Shown piece by piece: positions 8,830-17,551 of a stretch of DNA of 64,000 nt; the first letter of the stretch is position 1; the number at the start of each line of letters is the position of its first letter. Origin of the DNA: an uncultured Prevotellaceae bacterium (GTDB taxonomy: Bacteria > Bacteroidota > Bacteroidia > Bacteroidales > Bacteroidaceae); NCBI GenBank assembly GCA_937898415.1, contig CALDLA010000067.1:1-64000 (forward strand), read 5' to 3'. A program made the translations under genes and the position numbers. The notes beneath the pieces are model-generated. The model saw only the letters and a list, made by a program, of their open reading frames with translations. It did not search any database and was not told the origin of the DNA.

Positions 8830-11343
8830 CTACTTGGCAGCAGCAAAGGTATAGCTCTGGCCGGCTACGGTCTCGATGTCATACTCGTAAACCTTCTGCA
8901 ACTGTCGCTGCTGGAAGTCCTTCAGCTCCGGCGAGCGCAGGGGTTCACGGATGGCGGCAGGCGCAAAGAGGGGATTGGGACAGTCGCCCTCGGCAACCTT
9001 CAGCTGGGCACCCTTCGGAGCCTTGGCCAGACGGAGGGGTACATAGGAGCGCAGGCGCAGGGTGCCGCCGATGGTGCTCTGGACGGTGGCCGACGTGACC
9101 TGTCCCCCACTCCACTGCTCGCTGACGATGAAACCACCACGGGCACGGAGGCCCTTGACTTCGCCACGCTGCCAGTCATCGGGCAGGGCGGGCAACAGAT
9201 GGACGGCACCGTCGTGACTCTGGACGAGCATCTCGCAGATGCCAGCCGAGACGCCGAAGTTACCGTCAATCTGGAACGGCGGGTGGGCGTCGAAGAGGTT
9301 GGGATAGGTGCGGCCGGCAGGATACTGACGGGCGGCACGGTCATCGGGCAGCAGGTGCAGCATGTTCTTGATGATGGTGAAGGCGTGATTGCCGTCGAGC
9401 ATGCGGGCCCAGAAGTTGGTCTTCCAGCCGAGGCTCCAGCCCGTGGCCATGTCGCCACGCTGAGCAAGCGTGTTGGCGGCGGCGGTGAAGAGGTCGGGAT
9501 GGGTGTACGGCGAAATCTGGTTCGAGGGATAGAGGCCGTAGAGGTGGGAGATGTGGCGGTGTTCATCCTTCGGGTCATCGCCGTCGATGAGCCACTCCTG
9601 CAGCTGTCCGTAGCGGCCTATCTGCATGGGGGGCAGACAGGAGATGGCGAACTTCAGGCGGGCGACGTATTCGGAATCTTTACCCAGCACTTCGGCAGCA
9701 GCAACTGTCTGCGTCAGCACGTCGAAGGCTATCTGGTTATCCATCGTCGAACCGGCGGTGACGTTGGTGTTCTTGCCACGCGGGCCGTGCTCGGGCGACA
9801 CGGTGGGAACGGTCATCAGCCAGCCGGCAGCCTGACGCATCTCACCAGCGGCGGGATACACCTGCATATAGTCCAGCAGGAAGTCGGCAGCGCCCTTCAG
9901 CACGGGGTAGTAGGACTCCAGGAACTGACGGTCGCCGGTGTAGAGGTAGTGCTGCCACAGGTGAGTGGTCAGCCAGGAGCCGCCGGTGGGGAACATACCC
10001 CAGGGTGTGCCGTCGACAGGGCCGGCAATACGCCAGATGTCGGTATTGTGGTGGGCTACCCAACCGCCGCAGCCATACATCGTGCGGGCTGTCTCGACAC
10101 CCGTCTCGCTGAGGTCGCGAATCATCGTGAAGAGCGGTTCCTGCGTCTCGGCGAGGTTGCCGATGAGGGCGGGCCAGTAGTTCATCTCAGCGTTGATGTT
10201 GATGGTGTACTTCGAGTCCCAGGGAGCGTTCATCTTGTCATTCCACACGCCCTGCAGGTTGGCGGCCTGACCGCCGGGCTGCGAGCTGGAGATAAGCAGG
10301 TAGCGGCCATACTGCATCATCAGCGCCACCATGTCGAGGTCGGTGGCGTCCTTCTCGAAGGCAGCCACGCGCTGGTCGGTCTCTAAGTTAGAGTTTGCCG
10401 ACTTCGGCAAACTCAACGATACGCGGTTGTACTGCTCTTGATACTTCTTGACGTGGGCGGCCAGCAGTTGCTTGTAGGGCTTACCCTTGACGCTGGCCAG
10501 CGTCTCGTTGTTTTTCTTCACGGGATTGCCGCTGATGTCCTTGTAGTTGACAAAGTTGGTGGCGGCAGTAATATAGAGGGTGGCGGTGGTGGCATCGTCG
10601 ATGCTCAGCTTGTCGACGCCGCGCTTCACTTCACCGTCGGTCTCTACCAGTACGCGGCACTCGGCTTTCAGTCCGGCCTTGATGCCCTCCTGCTCGACAC
10701 CGTCGACCACAGCGGCCAGTTCATTGACCTTTCCGCTGATACCTTCATGCTCAGACACGGTAAAGACTTTCTTCTGCAGCTGACTATCGAAGTTGACATC
10801 AAACTCCAGTTCGCCCTTCTTCGAGGCCTTCAGCTGGACGATGATGACGTTGTCGGCCTGCGAGGCGAATACCGTACGCTCATACTTCACGCCCTCATAA
10901 CTATAAGAGGTGGTGGCGGTGGCGTCGCCGAGGTTCAGCGCCCGCTGGTAGTTGGTCACGTCCTTGTGACCCAACGACAGCTTCAGCGAGCCAAGGGGCA
11001 GGAAGCGCATGCCGTGAGGACCGGGAATAAAGTTCTGGTCGATGAGTTTCGAGGCCTCACCCTCCTTGCCCTGGAAAATCAGGCTGCGCACCTCGGACAG
11101 GACGGTCAGCGACTTCTTAGAATTATTGTTGTGAGGTTGTCCGCTCCAGAAGGTCTCTTCGTTCAACTGGATTTCCTCTACGTCGGTGCCGCCATAGATC
11201 ATGGCGCCCAGGTGGGAGTTGCCTACGGGCAGGGCCTCCAGCCAGTGGCTGGCGGGCTTGGAGTACCACATACGGTGGGACTGTGCGCTGACGGCCATAC
11301 AGGTCACGGCCAGCAACAGGGAGGTCAAAAGTCTTTTCTTCAT
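8830..11343 (-). CDS. GH95 alpha-L-fucosidase/alpha-L-galactosidase
   Basis: The 837-residue product has a signal peptide (MKKRLLTSLLLAVTCMAVSA). Its GH95 layout includes the N-terminal motif LPVGNSHLGAM, the toroid motif NINAEMNYWPAL, HRHISHLYGLYP, and QIDGNFG carrying the Asp of the Asn-activated mechanism. GH95 enzymes remove alpha-1,2-L-fucose or alpha-L-galactose; members serve corn glucuronoarabinoxylan loci of Bacteroides ovatus. In an operon with GH10, GH43, GH5 and esterases, a role on xylan or xyloglucan side chains is likely. An upstream in-frame start would overlap the previous gene, so the ATG before the signal peptide (11343, 4 bases after the preceding stop) is preferred. Confidence 0.93.
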   Translation of the reverse strand: MKKRLLTSLLLAVTCMAVSAQSHRMWYSKPASHWLEALPVGNSHLGAMIYGGTDVEEIQLNEETFWSGQPHNNNSKKSLTVLSEVRSLIFQGKEGEASKLIDQNFIPGPHGMRFLPLGSLKLSLGHKDVTNYQRALNLGDATATTSYSYEGVKYERTVFASQADNVIIVQLKASKKGELEFDVNFDSQLQKKVFTVSEHEGISGKVNELAAVVDGVEQEGIKAGLKAECRVLVETDGEVKRGVDKLSIDDATTATLYITAATNFVNYKDISGNPVKKNNETLASVKGKPYKQLLAAHVKKYQEQYNRVSLSLPKSANSNLETDQRVAAFEKDATDLDMVALMMQYGRYLLISSSQPGGQAANLQGVWNDKMNAPWDSKYTININAEMNYWPALIGNLAETQEPLFTMIRDLSETGVETARTMYGCGGWVAHHNTDIWRIAGPVDGTPWGMFPTGGSWLTTHLWQHYLYTGDRQFLESYYPVLKGAADFLLDYMQVYPAAGEMRQAAGWLMTVPTVSPEHGPRGKNTNVTAGSTMDNQIAFDVLTQTVAAAEVLGKDSEYVARLKFAISCLPPMQIGRYGQLQEWLIDGDDPKDEHRHISHLYGLYPSNQISPYTHPDLFTAAANTLAQRGDMATGWSLGWKTNFWARMLDGNHAFTIIKNMLHLLPDDRAARQYPAGRTYPNLFDAHPPFQIDGNFGVSAGICEMLVQSHDGAVHLLPALPDDWQRGEVKGLRARGGFIVSEQWSGGQVTSATVQSTIGGTLRLRSYVPLRLAKAPKGAQLKVAEGDCPNPLFAPAAIREPLRSPELKDFQQRQLQKVYEYDIETVAGQSYTFAAAK

Positions 11344-11347
11344 CGTT

Positions 11348-12829
11348 TTATTTCTTGATTTCGTTTGCAATAATCTCTGCCAGGCGGCGGGCACCCTTGG
11401 CGTCAGGATGAATACCGTCGGTCAGCATCTTGTCACCGTCGTTAGCGAAGAGCGTGTGGAGGTCGATGACCTGCAAGCCGTACTGCTTAGCCACCTGCTG
11501 CTGGATGGGGATGATGGCGTTCGTGATGACCGAGTCGTTGATGTTCCACGTCGTCTTGAAGGCGGGAATGGGGGTGCAGAGGTAGATCTTAGGCGACCCC
11601 TCCATCCTCCCCTGTTTAGGGGAGGCTTTTTTCGACTTCTTGCCTTTCTTGGCGGTTTGGGCGAGGTCGGGACGCAGCGTGGTGATCATCTGCTCCAGGT
11701 CCTGACGGAACTCGGCGCCGTGCTGCCAGTTCTCGGACTTCGAGTCGTTGGTGCCAAGCTTGATGATGACGATGTCGGGCTTCATAGCTAAGGCGTCGCG
11801 CCACGCCATCTCGTTCATGTAGGGATAGTCGCCCTTATTGAGCATGGTGCGGGCCGAGACGCCGAAGTTCTTCACCCAGTAGTCGTTGCCCAACAGTCGC
11901 TGCAGCTGTGCGGGATAGCCGTTGACGGTCGCCAGGTCGATGCCGTGACCGTCGGTGATGCTGTTGCCGATGCAGGCCACGCGGATGGCGCCGGGCTTCG
12001 GAGCCTGTCGTGCGTCGAGCCACTTGCCGAGGTTGGCCAGCATCTCGTCGTGATACTGGAACCAGGGGCCGAAGCCGTAGCCGTGACCGCCGGTGGGATA
12101 GGTAAACAGGGCGCACTCATTGCCGACATTGCGCATCGCCGTATAGTAGGTCAGACCGTTCGTGAGCGGCGGCACCAGGGCATCGTCGCTCGACATGATG
12201 ATGCAGGCGGGCGGCGTCAGGTGTCGGCGCACGGCCTTGTCGGTCGAGAAGTCACGCACCAAGGCCGGGTTCTTCTGGTCCTCGCCCAGGAAGTTACGGC
12301 ACGACCACACATGGCTGACGCGCTCGTCCATCGAGATGACGGGATAGAAGAGGATGCTGAAGTTGGGGCGCACCTCATAGGGCGAATGGGTGGAGACGAC
12401 CGAGGCCAAGTGACCGCCGGCCGAGAAGCCCATGATCCCCACGTTGTCGGGGTTGATGCCCCACACCTGAGCCGAATCACGAACAATACGGAACCCCTGT
12501 TCCACGTCGCTGATGGGCTTGGTGCGGTCGCCTTCGGGCAGCCGGTAGTTCACCACGAAGTAGGCGGTGCCGCGGTCGTTGAGCCACTCAGAGGCCAGAT
12601 AGCCCTCGTGACTGTTCGACAGCACAGAGTAGCCGCCGCCCGGTATGCCCACGATAGCCTGGCCCGTAGGTTTCTCCGGCAGGAAACATACCATCTGGGC
12701 CTTGCCGTCGGCCGTCAGGTTCAACGTGAATTTCCGCGCAGTCTTGGCCTGCATGCCCGCAACGAGCATTAGCAGCAGCGTCAGCGCCGACACCTGCCGC
12801 AACAGTTTTTTTCCACAATCTTCTTTCAT
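11348..12829 (-). CDS. Bifunctional esterase: alpha/beta-hydrolase plus SGNH hydrolase
   Basis: The 493-residue secreted protein joins two esterase folds. Residues about 30-270 form an alpha/beta hydrolase with oxyanion motif GIPGGGYS, nucleophile Ser136 in GFSAGGH and a C-terminal GGHGYG histidine. Residues about 280-493 form an SGNH/GDSL hydrolase with Ser290 in IGNSITDG, the block LGTNDS and the Asp-His pair in DGIHPDA. Such pairs deacetylate xylan or other acetylated glycans. A Lys-rich insert with a GC-rich palindrome (11606-11625) sits in frame inside the SGNH domain. The gene overlaps nothing and lies between GH95 and the S-component gene with very short gaps. Confidence 0.88.
   Translation of the reverse strand: MKEDCGKKLLRQVSALTLLLMLVAGMQAKTARKFTLNLTADGKAQMVCFLPEKPTGQAIVGIPGGGYSVLSNSHEGYLASEWLNDRGTAYFVVNYRLPEGDRTKPISDVEQGFRIVRDSAQVWGINPDNVGIMGFSAGGHLASVVSTHSPYEVRPNFSILFYPVISMDERVSHVWSCRNFLGEDQKNPALVRDFSTDKAVRRHLTPPACIIMSSDDALVPPLTNGLTYYTAMRNVGNECALFTYPTGGHGYGFGPWFQYHDEMLANLGKWLDARQAPKPGAIRVACIGNSITDGHGIDLATVNGYPAQLQRLLGNDYWVKNFGVSARTMLNKGDYPYMNEMAWRDALAMKPDIVIIKLGTNDSKSENWQHGAEFRQDLEQMITTLRPDLAQTAKKGKKSKKASPKQGRMEGSPKIYLCTPIPAFKTTWNINDSVITNAIIPIQQQVAKQYGLQVIDLHTLFANDGDKMLTDGIHPDAKGARRLAEIIANEIKK
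11606..11625. repeat. GC-rich palindrome inserted in frame in the SGNH domain
   Basis: The + strand reads CCTCCCC, a 6-base loop, GGGGAGG: a perfect 7-bp stem, flanked by ACCCCTCCAT on the left and a T-run on the right. The encoded peptide (KQGRMEG) lies where related SGNH hydrolases have a short loop. It resembles dispersed CCTCCCC/GGGGAGG REP-like elements common between genes in Bacteroidota. Confidence 0.6.
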
Positions 12830-12855
12830 CTTCTTCAGTTATTTGGTTATATGGT

Positions 12856-13353
12856 TCACAACTTCAACAGGAGCCAAGTGCCGAAGACCTGCAGCAGCAG
12901 GCCGGGCCAGCCCATTGTGAAATCAGTAACGGTGGCCTCGATACCACCCGTGAGCAGCAGTTCGCCGACACACTCAACGGCCTTGCAGACCAGGACGACG
13001 CCAATGATGATCGGCAGACTGGCCTTCTTGAAGTACTGGGCTGCCAGTCCGGCAATGACGGCCAGGACGGCGAGCTTCATCGTCATCACCGGCAGCACCT
13101 CGGTAGCGGGCATACCCGTCAGCAGATGGTTCACCGAGGGCGACAGGAGGGCGGCCAGGAGTCCCGTCTTCCAGCCGAATTTATAGGCTCCGGCCAGGAT
13201 GACCAGCGACAGCGGCGAGAAGATAATGCCGCCCTGGGGGATGAGGTGGAACACTTGAGGCAGCACCAGGTTGCAGGCGACGAACACCGTTGCCCACATA
13301 TAGGTCTTCGCCTCGTCATAATTCAATGTGTAAAGTCTTGCGTTTGCTTCCAT
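12856..13353 (-). CDS. Small integral membrane protein, ECF-transporter S-component-like
   Basis: The 165-residue product is almost entirely hydrophobic with five or six predicted membrane helices, short loops and a soluble N-terminus (MEANARLYTLNYDEAK). Length and layout fit substrate-binding S components of energy-coupling-factor vitamin transporters, which borrow a shared ATPase/T module encoded elsewhere. It follows a TonB-dependent receptor gene after 29 bases, suggesting a paired outer- and inner-membrane route for one small molecule. The ligand cannot be told from sequence. No ECF ATPase or T-component gene is in the window. An unrelated small permease is the main alternative. Confidence 0.65.
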   Translation of the reverse strand: MEANARLYTLNYDEAKTYMWATVFVACNLVLPQVFHLIPQGGIIFSPLSLVILAGAYKFGWKTGLLAALLSPSVNHLLTGMPATEVLPVMTMKLAVLAVIAGLAAQYFKKASLPIIIGVVLVCKAVECVGELLLTGGIEATVTDFTMGWPGLLLQVFGTWLLLKL

Positions 13354-13382
13354 TTTAGTTTGTTGTTTAGAGTTTAGTGTGT

Positions 13383-15275
13383 TTAGAAGTTCAGGCTGAC
13401 GCCGCCCATGAAGGTGGCGCGGGGCATGGGGTAGCCGAGGTTAATCTCGTACTTCTGTGCCAGCAGGTTCTCGCCACGGGCCCAGAGGCTGATGTTACGG
13501 GCGAGGGCGTAGGTAACGGAGGCGTTGAGCAGCCAGAAGTTCTCCTTGACCTCGTTGTCGCCCACGGCGGTATAGAGGTCCTCGATACGCTGCAGCCCGA
13601 GGGTGGCAACCCACTTGTTCTTGTGGAAGTCCACGCCGAGATAGCCCATGCCCTCAGGGGCGGCCAACACCTTATTCTTCATGTGAAGATAGGCCGAATT
13701 GGCGCGTATGTCGAGGTAGCGGCAGAGGGGATAGCTCACCTCCAACTCGAAGCCCCAGTTCTCAATCTCGCCAGTATTCACGTTGCGCGGCTTGCCATCG
13801 ACGGGCACCGTCTGGATCATGTTGTCGCCCTTCAGATAGAAAAGGTTGGCGCCATAGGTAAAACCGTCGCTCAGCCGGTGCTTCCACGACAGTTCGTAGT
13901 TCCATAGGCGCTCCGGCTCGAGTTCGGTGTTCGAGGGCGGATAGAGATACATCTCGCGCATTGTCGGATTGCGGAATCCTTTGCTCACCATAGCCTTAGC
14001 CTCGCCAGTACTGAGAGGCCGGACCACGACGCCACCCTGGGGTATGAACTCCGTACCCGTGATAGAGTGATGGTCGACGCGGGCACCAAGGTCGATGGTC
14101 AGCCACTCCAACAGATCCTGACGGAAATCGACGTAGCCCGCAATCTCGTTGCGGTAGGAGCGTCCGCTCTGCTTGTTGGGCGTTTCAAGGATCTCGCCGG
14201 TTTCCTTCGAGGTGTAGTAGGCATTGCCATAGATGTGCATGTAGTCGGCACCGACGGTCACGCGGTTACCCTCAAACAGCTGTGCGCTCTGATACCAGGA
14301 CACCCCCGTCAGTGCATCCTTCGAGCGGAAATAGCGGGTGGTGGCTTTGAAGGGGACGGTGGCGCCGGCGCCGTCGTCAATCTTGTGGCGACCGAAGTTG
14401 GAATAGACGGAGAGTGCACCATTGGTGTTACCGTAGTGGTTCTCGACGGCAGCCGAGACCACGCCTCGGGTAATCCACTGGTCGGCGTCGTACATAGGCT
14501 TGTCCGTCGATCCCGGGTAGCTGGCGTTGAAGTGGGTGACGTTGGCATCGACATAGGCGTTCCAATCCTCCGTCATGTAGTAGTTCATCTTCAGGTAGCC
14601 ACCATATTGTTCGAAGCCCATGCGGGGACGGCGGTTGTCGCTGCGATTATACTGAGCTGCGACGGTCGATGAGAATCGTCCTCGGCTCAACTCGTTGGAC
14701 ACTTCGGTCTGCACGGTGCCATAACTGCCGGCTCCCAAACTGACGTTGGTGTTACAATGGTCGTAACTGCCCCAATAGGACTTGTTGCCACGAGTCACGA
14801 TATTGATGACGCCGCCCATCGCGTTCGAGCCGTAGAGCACCGACGCCGGGCCACGAAGCACTTCGACGCGCTCGGCCATCATCGTCTGATAGCTGTCGGA
14901 GATGGGGTGGCCATAGATGCCCTGATACTGCGGATGACCGTCGATGAGCACCATCAGCTGACCCGCACCACCTGCGATGCCGCGCAGGTTGATGCCGCCA
15001 GCGGCACCCGTTGACACTCCGTAGCCCATCATGGCACGCGAGGTGAGGAAGAGTCCCGGCACTTCGCGCATCACCGTCGGCAACACGCTGGGCTGGTGCT
15101 CAACGGTCAGCCGGTCGCGCCCGATGACCGTCACCGTCATCGGCAGGTGGCGCACGTCGGTGGCGTTGCGCGTACCGGTTACCACCACCTCGTCCATCAA
15201 CAAGGAATCAGGAATCTCTGCCTGTGCCAGACTGGCTGTCAGCCCGCACATCGCCATAAGAATCGTTCTTTTCAT
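13383..15275 (-). CDS. TonB-dependent outer-membrane receptor (BtuB/CirA size class)
   Basis: The 630-residue product has a signal peptide (residues 1-19) and a TonB-box-like segment MDEVVVTGTR. A plug domain follows (GINLRGIAGGAGQLMVLIDG, VEVLRGPASVLYGSNAMGGVINI), then a 22-strand-type barrel ending ATFMGGVSLNF. It has no N-terminal carboxypeptidase-like domain and is much shorter than SusC, so uptake of a vitamin, metal chelate or haem-like ligand is more likely than a glycan. It lies between the GH5 and S-component genes in the CAZyme operon, 15 bases after GH5. Confidence 0.9.
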   Translation of the reverse strand: MKRTILMAMCGLTASLAQAEIPDSLLMDEVVVTGTRNATDVRHLPMTVTVIGRDRLTVEHQPSVLPTVMREVPGLFLTSRAMMGYGVSTGAAGGINLRGIAGGAGQLMVLIDGHPQYQGIYGHPISDSYQTMMAERVEVLRGPASVLYGSNAMGGVINIVTRGNKSYWGSYDHCNTNVSLGAGSYGTVQTEVSNELSRGRFSSTVAAQYNRSDNRRPRMGFEQYGGYLKMNYYMTEDWNAYVDANVTHFNASYPGSTDKPMYDADQWITRGVVSAAVENHYGNTNGALSVYSNFGRHKIDDGAGATVPFKATTRYFRSKDALTGVSWYQSAQLFEGNRVTVGADYMHIYGNAYYTSKETGEILETPNKQSGRSYRNEIAGYVDFRQDLLEWLTIDLGARVDHHSITGTEFIPQGGVVVRPLSTGEAKAMVSKGFRNPTMREMYLYPPSNTELEPERLWNYELSWKHRLSDGFTYGANLFYLKGDNMIQTVPVDGKPRNVNTGEIENWGFELEVSYPLCRYLDIRANSAYLHMKNKVLAAPEGMGYLGVDFHKNKWVATLGLQRIEDLYTAVGDNEVKENFWLLNASVTYALARNISLWARGENLLAQKYEINLGYPMPRATFMGGVSLNF

Positions 15276-15290
15276 TTCCCGATATCCCGT

Positions 15291-16421
15291 TTACTCTCCC
15301 ATCAGCAAATCCACCAAGCCCTTGTCCTTGAACGTATGCTTCTGCTGGTCCCAGAAACCGAAATCGGCATCGTAGCACCAGGTCGTCCAGGCAATGTTGT
15401 TCTCCTTGAACACGGTCAGCATGTCCTTTGTCCACTTGTAGGCCAATTCGCGGTCAACAGGCTCATAGACGCCCCACTCGCCGCAGAACAGTTGGAGACC
15501 ATACTTGTTGGCAGCGGCAATGGCATCGGCGAAGTCCTGACGGATCTTGTCGATGTTCCACTCCTGCTGGGTGTACTGCTCCAGTTCCGGCTTCAGCGAG
15601 TCGGGAGCGGCCTCGTAGTCCTCCTTCGACACCAGCACGCCGGGGTAATTCACCTTGCCGGTATATTTGCCGATAGGCGTCCACCAAGCACCGTAGTGCG
15701 TCAGAATCATGGGGTTGTAGTAGTGGAACGAGAGGATGATGTTCTTGTCACCCTCAGGCACCTTCAAGTCCTTGATGGTTTCATAACTCTGCCACATGTT
15801 GCTGCCGATAACGAGCGTACGCTGCGGCTCCCGCTCACGGAGTGCCTTGTGGACCTTGGCGATGAGCGCGTTCCATTGCTCGTGGTCGTCGGCCACCGGC
15901 TCGTTCATAAACTCGTAGGCCACGGAGTCATTGCTATAGCCTTTCAGCACGTCGCTCAGCTGGTACCACATATCGATGAGCTGCTGCTGAGCCTCCTCGG
16001 AGGTGAAGAGCGTGTTGGCGTCAGCCCCACCCTCGTTCACGGCGTTGAAGTAATGCGAGCGGATGATATGGAGGTCGACGATGGTGCGCAGGTGGTGCTT
16101 CTCAGCCCAGTTGATGGCGTTGGTCATCAGTTCCCAGGCCTCGGGCAGTTTGTTGCCCTCTTCGTCCCAGAACTGCACCTCATCGATGGGCAGGCGCACG
16201 AAGTCGAAGCCCAGCGAATCGAGCCGGGCGAAGTCATCCTCCTGAATGTGTAGCAGGCGAGCCTCACCACGCTCCTCGCTCTGCGAAAGCCAGTGGCTCA
16301 CGTTCGTACCGCGCCCGATTTTGAAGTCATTCACGCCGTCATTTTTCTCACTCTTACTTGTGCAGGCCGTCAACGCCAGCATCGTCATGGCTGCCAATGC
16401 CAAGGAATAAATCTTTTTCAT
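15291..16421 (-). CDS. GH5 endo-glycanase lipoprotein (cellulase/mannanase/xyloglucanase group)
   Basis: The 376-residue product has a lipoprotein signal with Cys at about residue 20 (LALTACTSK). A single GH5 barrel has acid/base Glu174 in FMNEP, the HYYNP block and nucleophile Glu315 in CGEWG. It is probably anchored in the outer membrane and faces polysaccharide. GH5 covers cellulase, mannanase and xyloglucanase activities and the subfamily cannot be assigned by eye. It sits second in the operon after GH43, 34 bases downstream of it. Confidence 0.92.
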   Translation of the reverse strand: MKKIYSLALAAMTMLALTACTSKSEKNDGVNDFKIGRGTNVSHWLSQSEERGEARLLHIQEDDFARLDSLGFDFVRLPIDEVQFWDEEGNKLPEAWELMTNAINWAEKHHLRTIVDLHIIRSHYFNAVNEGGADANTLFTSEEAQQQLIDMWYQLSDVLKGYSNDSVAYEFMNEPVADDHEQWNALIAKVHKALREREPQRTLVIGSNMWQSYETIKDLKVPEGDKNIILSFHYYNPMILTHYGAWWTPIGKYTGKVNYPGVLVSKEDYEAAPDSLKPELEQYTQQEWNIDKIRQDFADAIAAANKYGLQLFCGEWGVYEPVDRELAYKWTKDMLTVFKENNIAWTTWCYDADFGFWDQQKHTFKDKGLVDLLMGE

Positions 16422-16455
16422 ACAGTTGATGTTTATTTTATTTATTCGTTGTTTC

Positions 16456-17448
16456 CTATCTTATTACTTTTAACTTGTCGCCACTAAGGTCAACCTTGAA
16501 GAAATGGGGAATACGGACGGTGCGTCCACGGCCATCCTTCGCATGACTGTGGACAGACATCATCCATTGACCGTCGAAACGCTGGAAGAGCATCGAGTGA
16601 CCGAAGTTCGGTGGTGTTATCGGCTCCGGTTCCTGCGTCCAAGGCCCATCGAGGGTGCCACTCTCCGAGTAGGCCACGCCCTGCGTGTAGTCGCCAAAGA
16701 CCCACGACGTCCAAAGCATACCAAGACGACCGGTGCCAGTACGGAAAAGCCACGGGCCGTCAGTCACCTTGTTCCAAGTGATGTTGCCCTGTTCGTCGCG
16801 TTCCCTACTCCACGGTGAGTCGCTGGCCCGGAAGAGCACCTTCGGTTCGCCAATGGTGCCGCTGAGGTCGGGCTTCAGTTCAATCTTCTCGATGGTGCCG
16901 TTCCAGTTCTGCAGCCACTCGCCGCAAAAGACGAGGTAAGGCTTGCCGTCCTTATCCCGCCAATAAGTACCGTCGAGTGTTGGACGGTCAGCAGGCAGAT
17001 AGGTCGCATCGCCGAAAGCCCGGTAAGGACCCATCGGATTGTCGGCACGTAGCACCTGCGAGGCTCGTCGCTCGATGACGTTGCCGCGAACAGTGTCAAT
17101 CTTCACCGCCTGATTGGTAAACGTTGCGAAGTAGTAGTACCAGCCATCACCCGTCTGGTGCAGTTCGGCTGCCCATATCATCGGTCGCGAACCCATCCAC
17201 GAGTCGGCCTCAAATTCCGTCACGCGGAACGGTCCTTCCCACAGATTCAGGTCTGCCGAGCGCCACATCATCCCGCCCGAGCCCGTCATATAATACAGGT
17301 TGGTCTTCTTGTCGGCCAACACCGCCGGGTCACTCAGCCGAATGGAATCCGTCGGCACATTCTGCCGCACGCGCATACCCCGTTGTGCCGAAGTAGAGAG
17401 TACCGTCAGTATTGACAGAACCCCCAATGCAATCAGCTTTTTTTTCAT
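16456..17448 (-). CDS. GH43-family protein with Asp at the usual general-acid position
   Basis: The 330-residue product has a signal peptide (MKKKLIALGVLSILTVLSTS) and a compact single GH43 propeller. The expected nucleophile-activating Asp is in RLSDPAVLAD and the pKa-modulating Asp in TLDGTYW. The segment aligning with the general-acid Glu (E-G-P) of other GH43 enzymes reads VTDGPW. The start at 17448 is chosen because the signal peptide begins there; an earlier in-frame start adds only a polar leader. It is the first gene of the operon that runs down to the GH10 gene. Arabinofuranosidase or xylosidase activity is likely but untested. Confidence 0.85.
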   Translation of the reverse strand: MKKKLIALGVLSILTVLSTSAQRGMRVRQNVPTDSIRLSDPAVLADKKTNLYYMTGSGGMMWRSADLNLWEGPFRVTEFEADSWMGSRPMIWAAELHQTGDGWYYYFATFTNQAVKIDTVRGNVIERRASQVLRADNPMGPYRAFGDATYLPADRPTLDGTYWRDKDGKPYLVFCGEWLQNWNGTIEKIELKPDLSGTIGEPKVLFRASDSPWSRERDEQGNITWNKVTDGPWLFRTGTGRLGMLWTSWVFGDYTQGVAYSESGTLDGPWTQEPEPITPPNFGHSMLFQRFDGQWMMSVHSHAKDGRGRTVRIPHFFKVDLSGDKLKVIR

Positions 17449-17478
17449 CGTTAAGCCAATTATTTGTCGTTTAGAATG

Positions 17479-17486
17479 CAAATATA
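17479..17486 (-). promoter_or_regulatory. -7 promoter box for the GH43-GH5-TonB-GH95-GH10 operon
   Basis: On the minus strand the box reads TATATTTG, a match to TAnnTTTG, 30 bases before the start at 17448. A second TTTG directly abuts it upstream. No -33 box at 19-base spacing is obvious. Confidence 0.6.
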
Positions 17487-17551
17487 CAAATAATTTGGTA
17501 CATTGCGTCGATTGCGAGGGGATTTCTTGCTACAATATAGTTTTTTAACAA

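Noticed and set aside
12856..15275. Assigning the TonB receptor and S-like protein to cobalamin, thiamine or haem uptake
   Set aside because: No riboswitch or ligand-specific residue pattern is visible, so naming the ligand would be guesswork.
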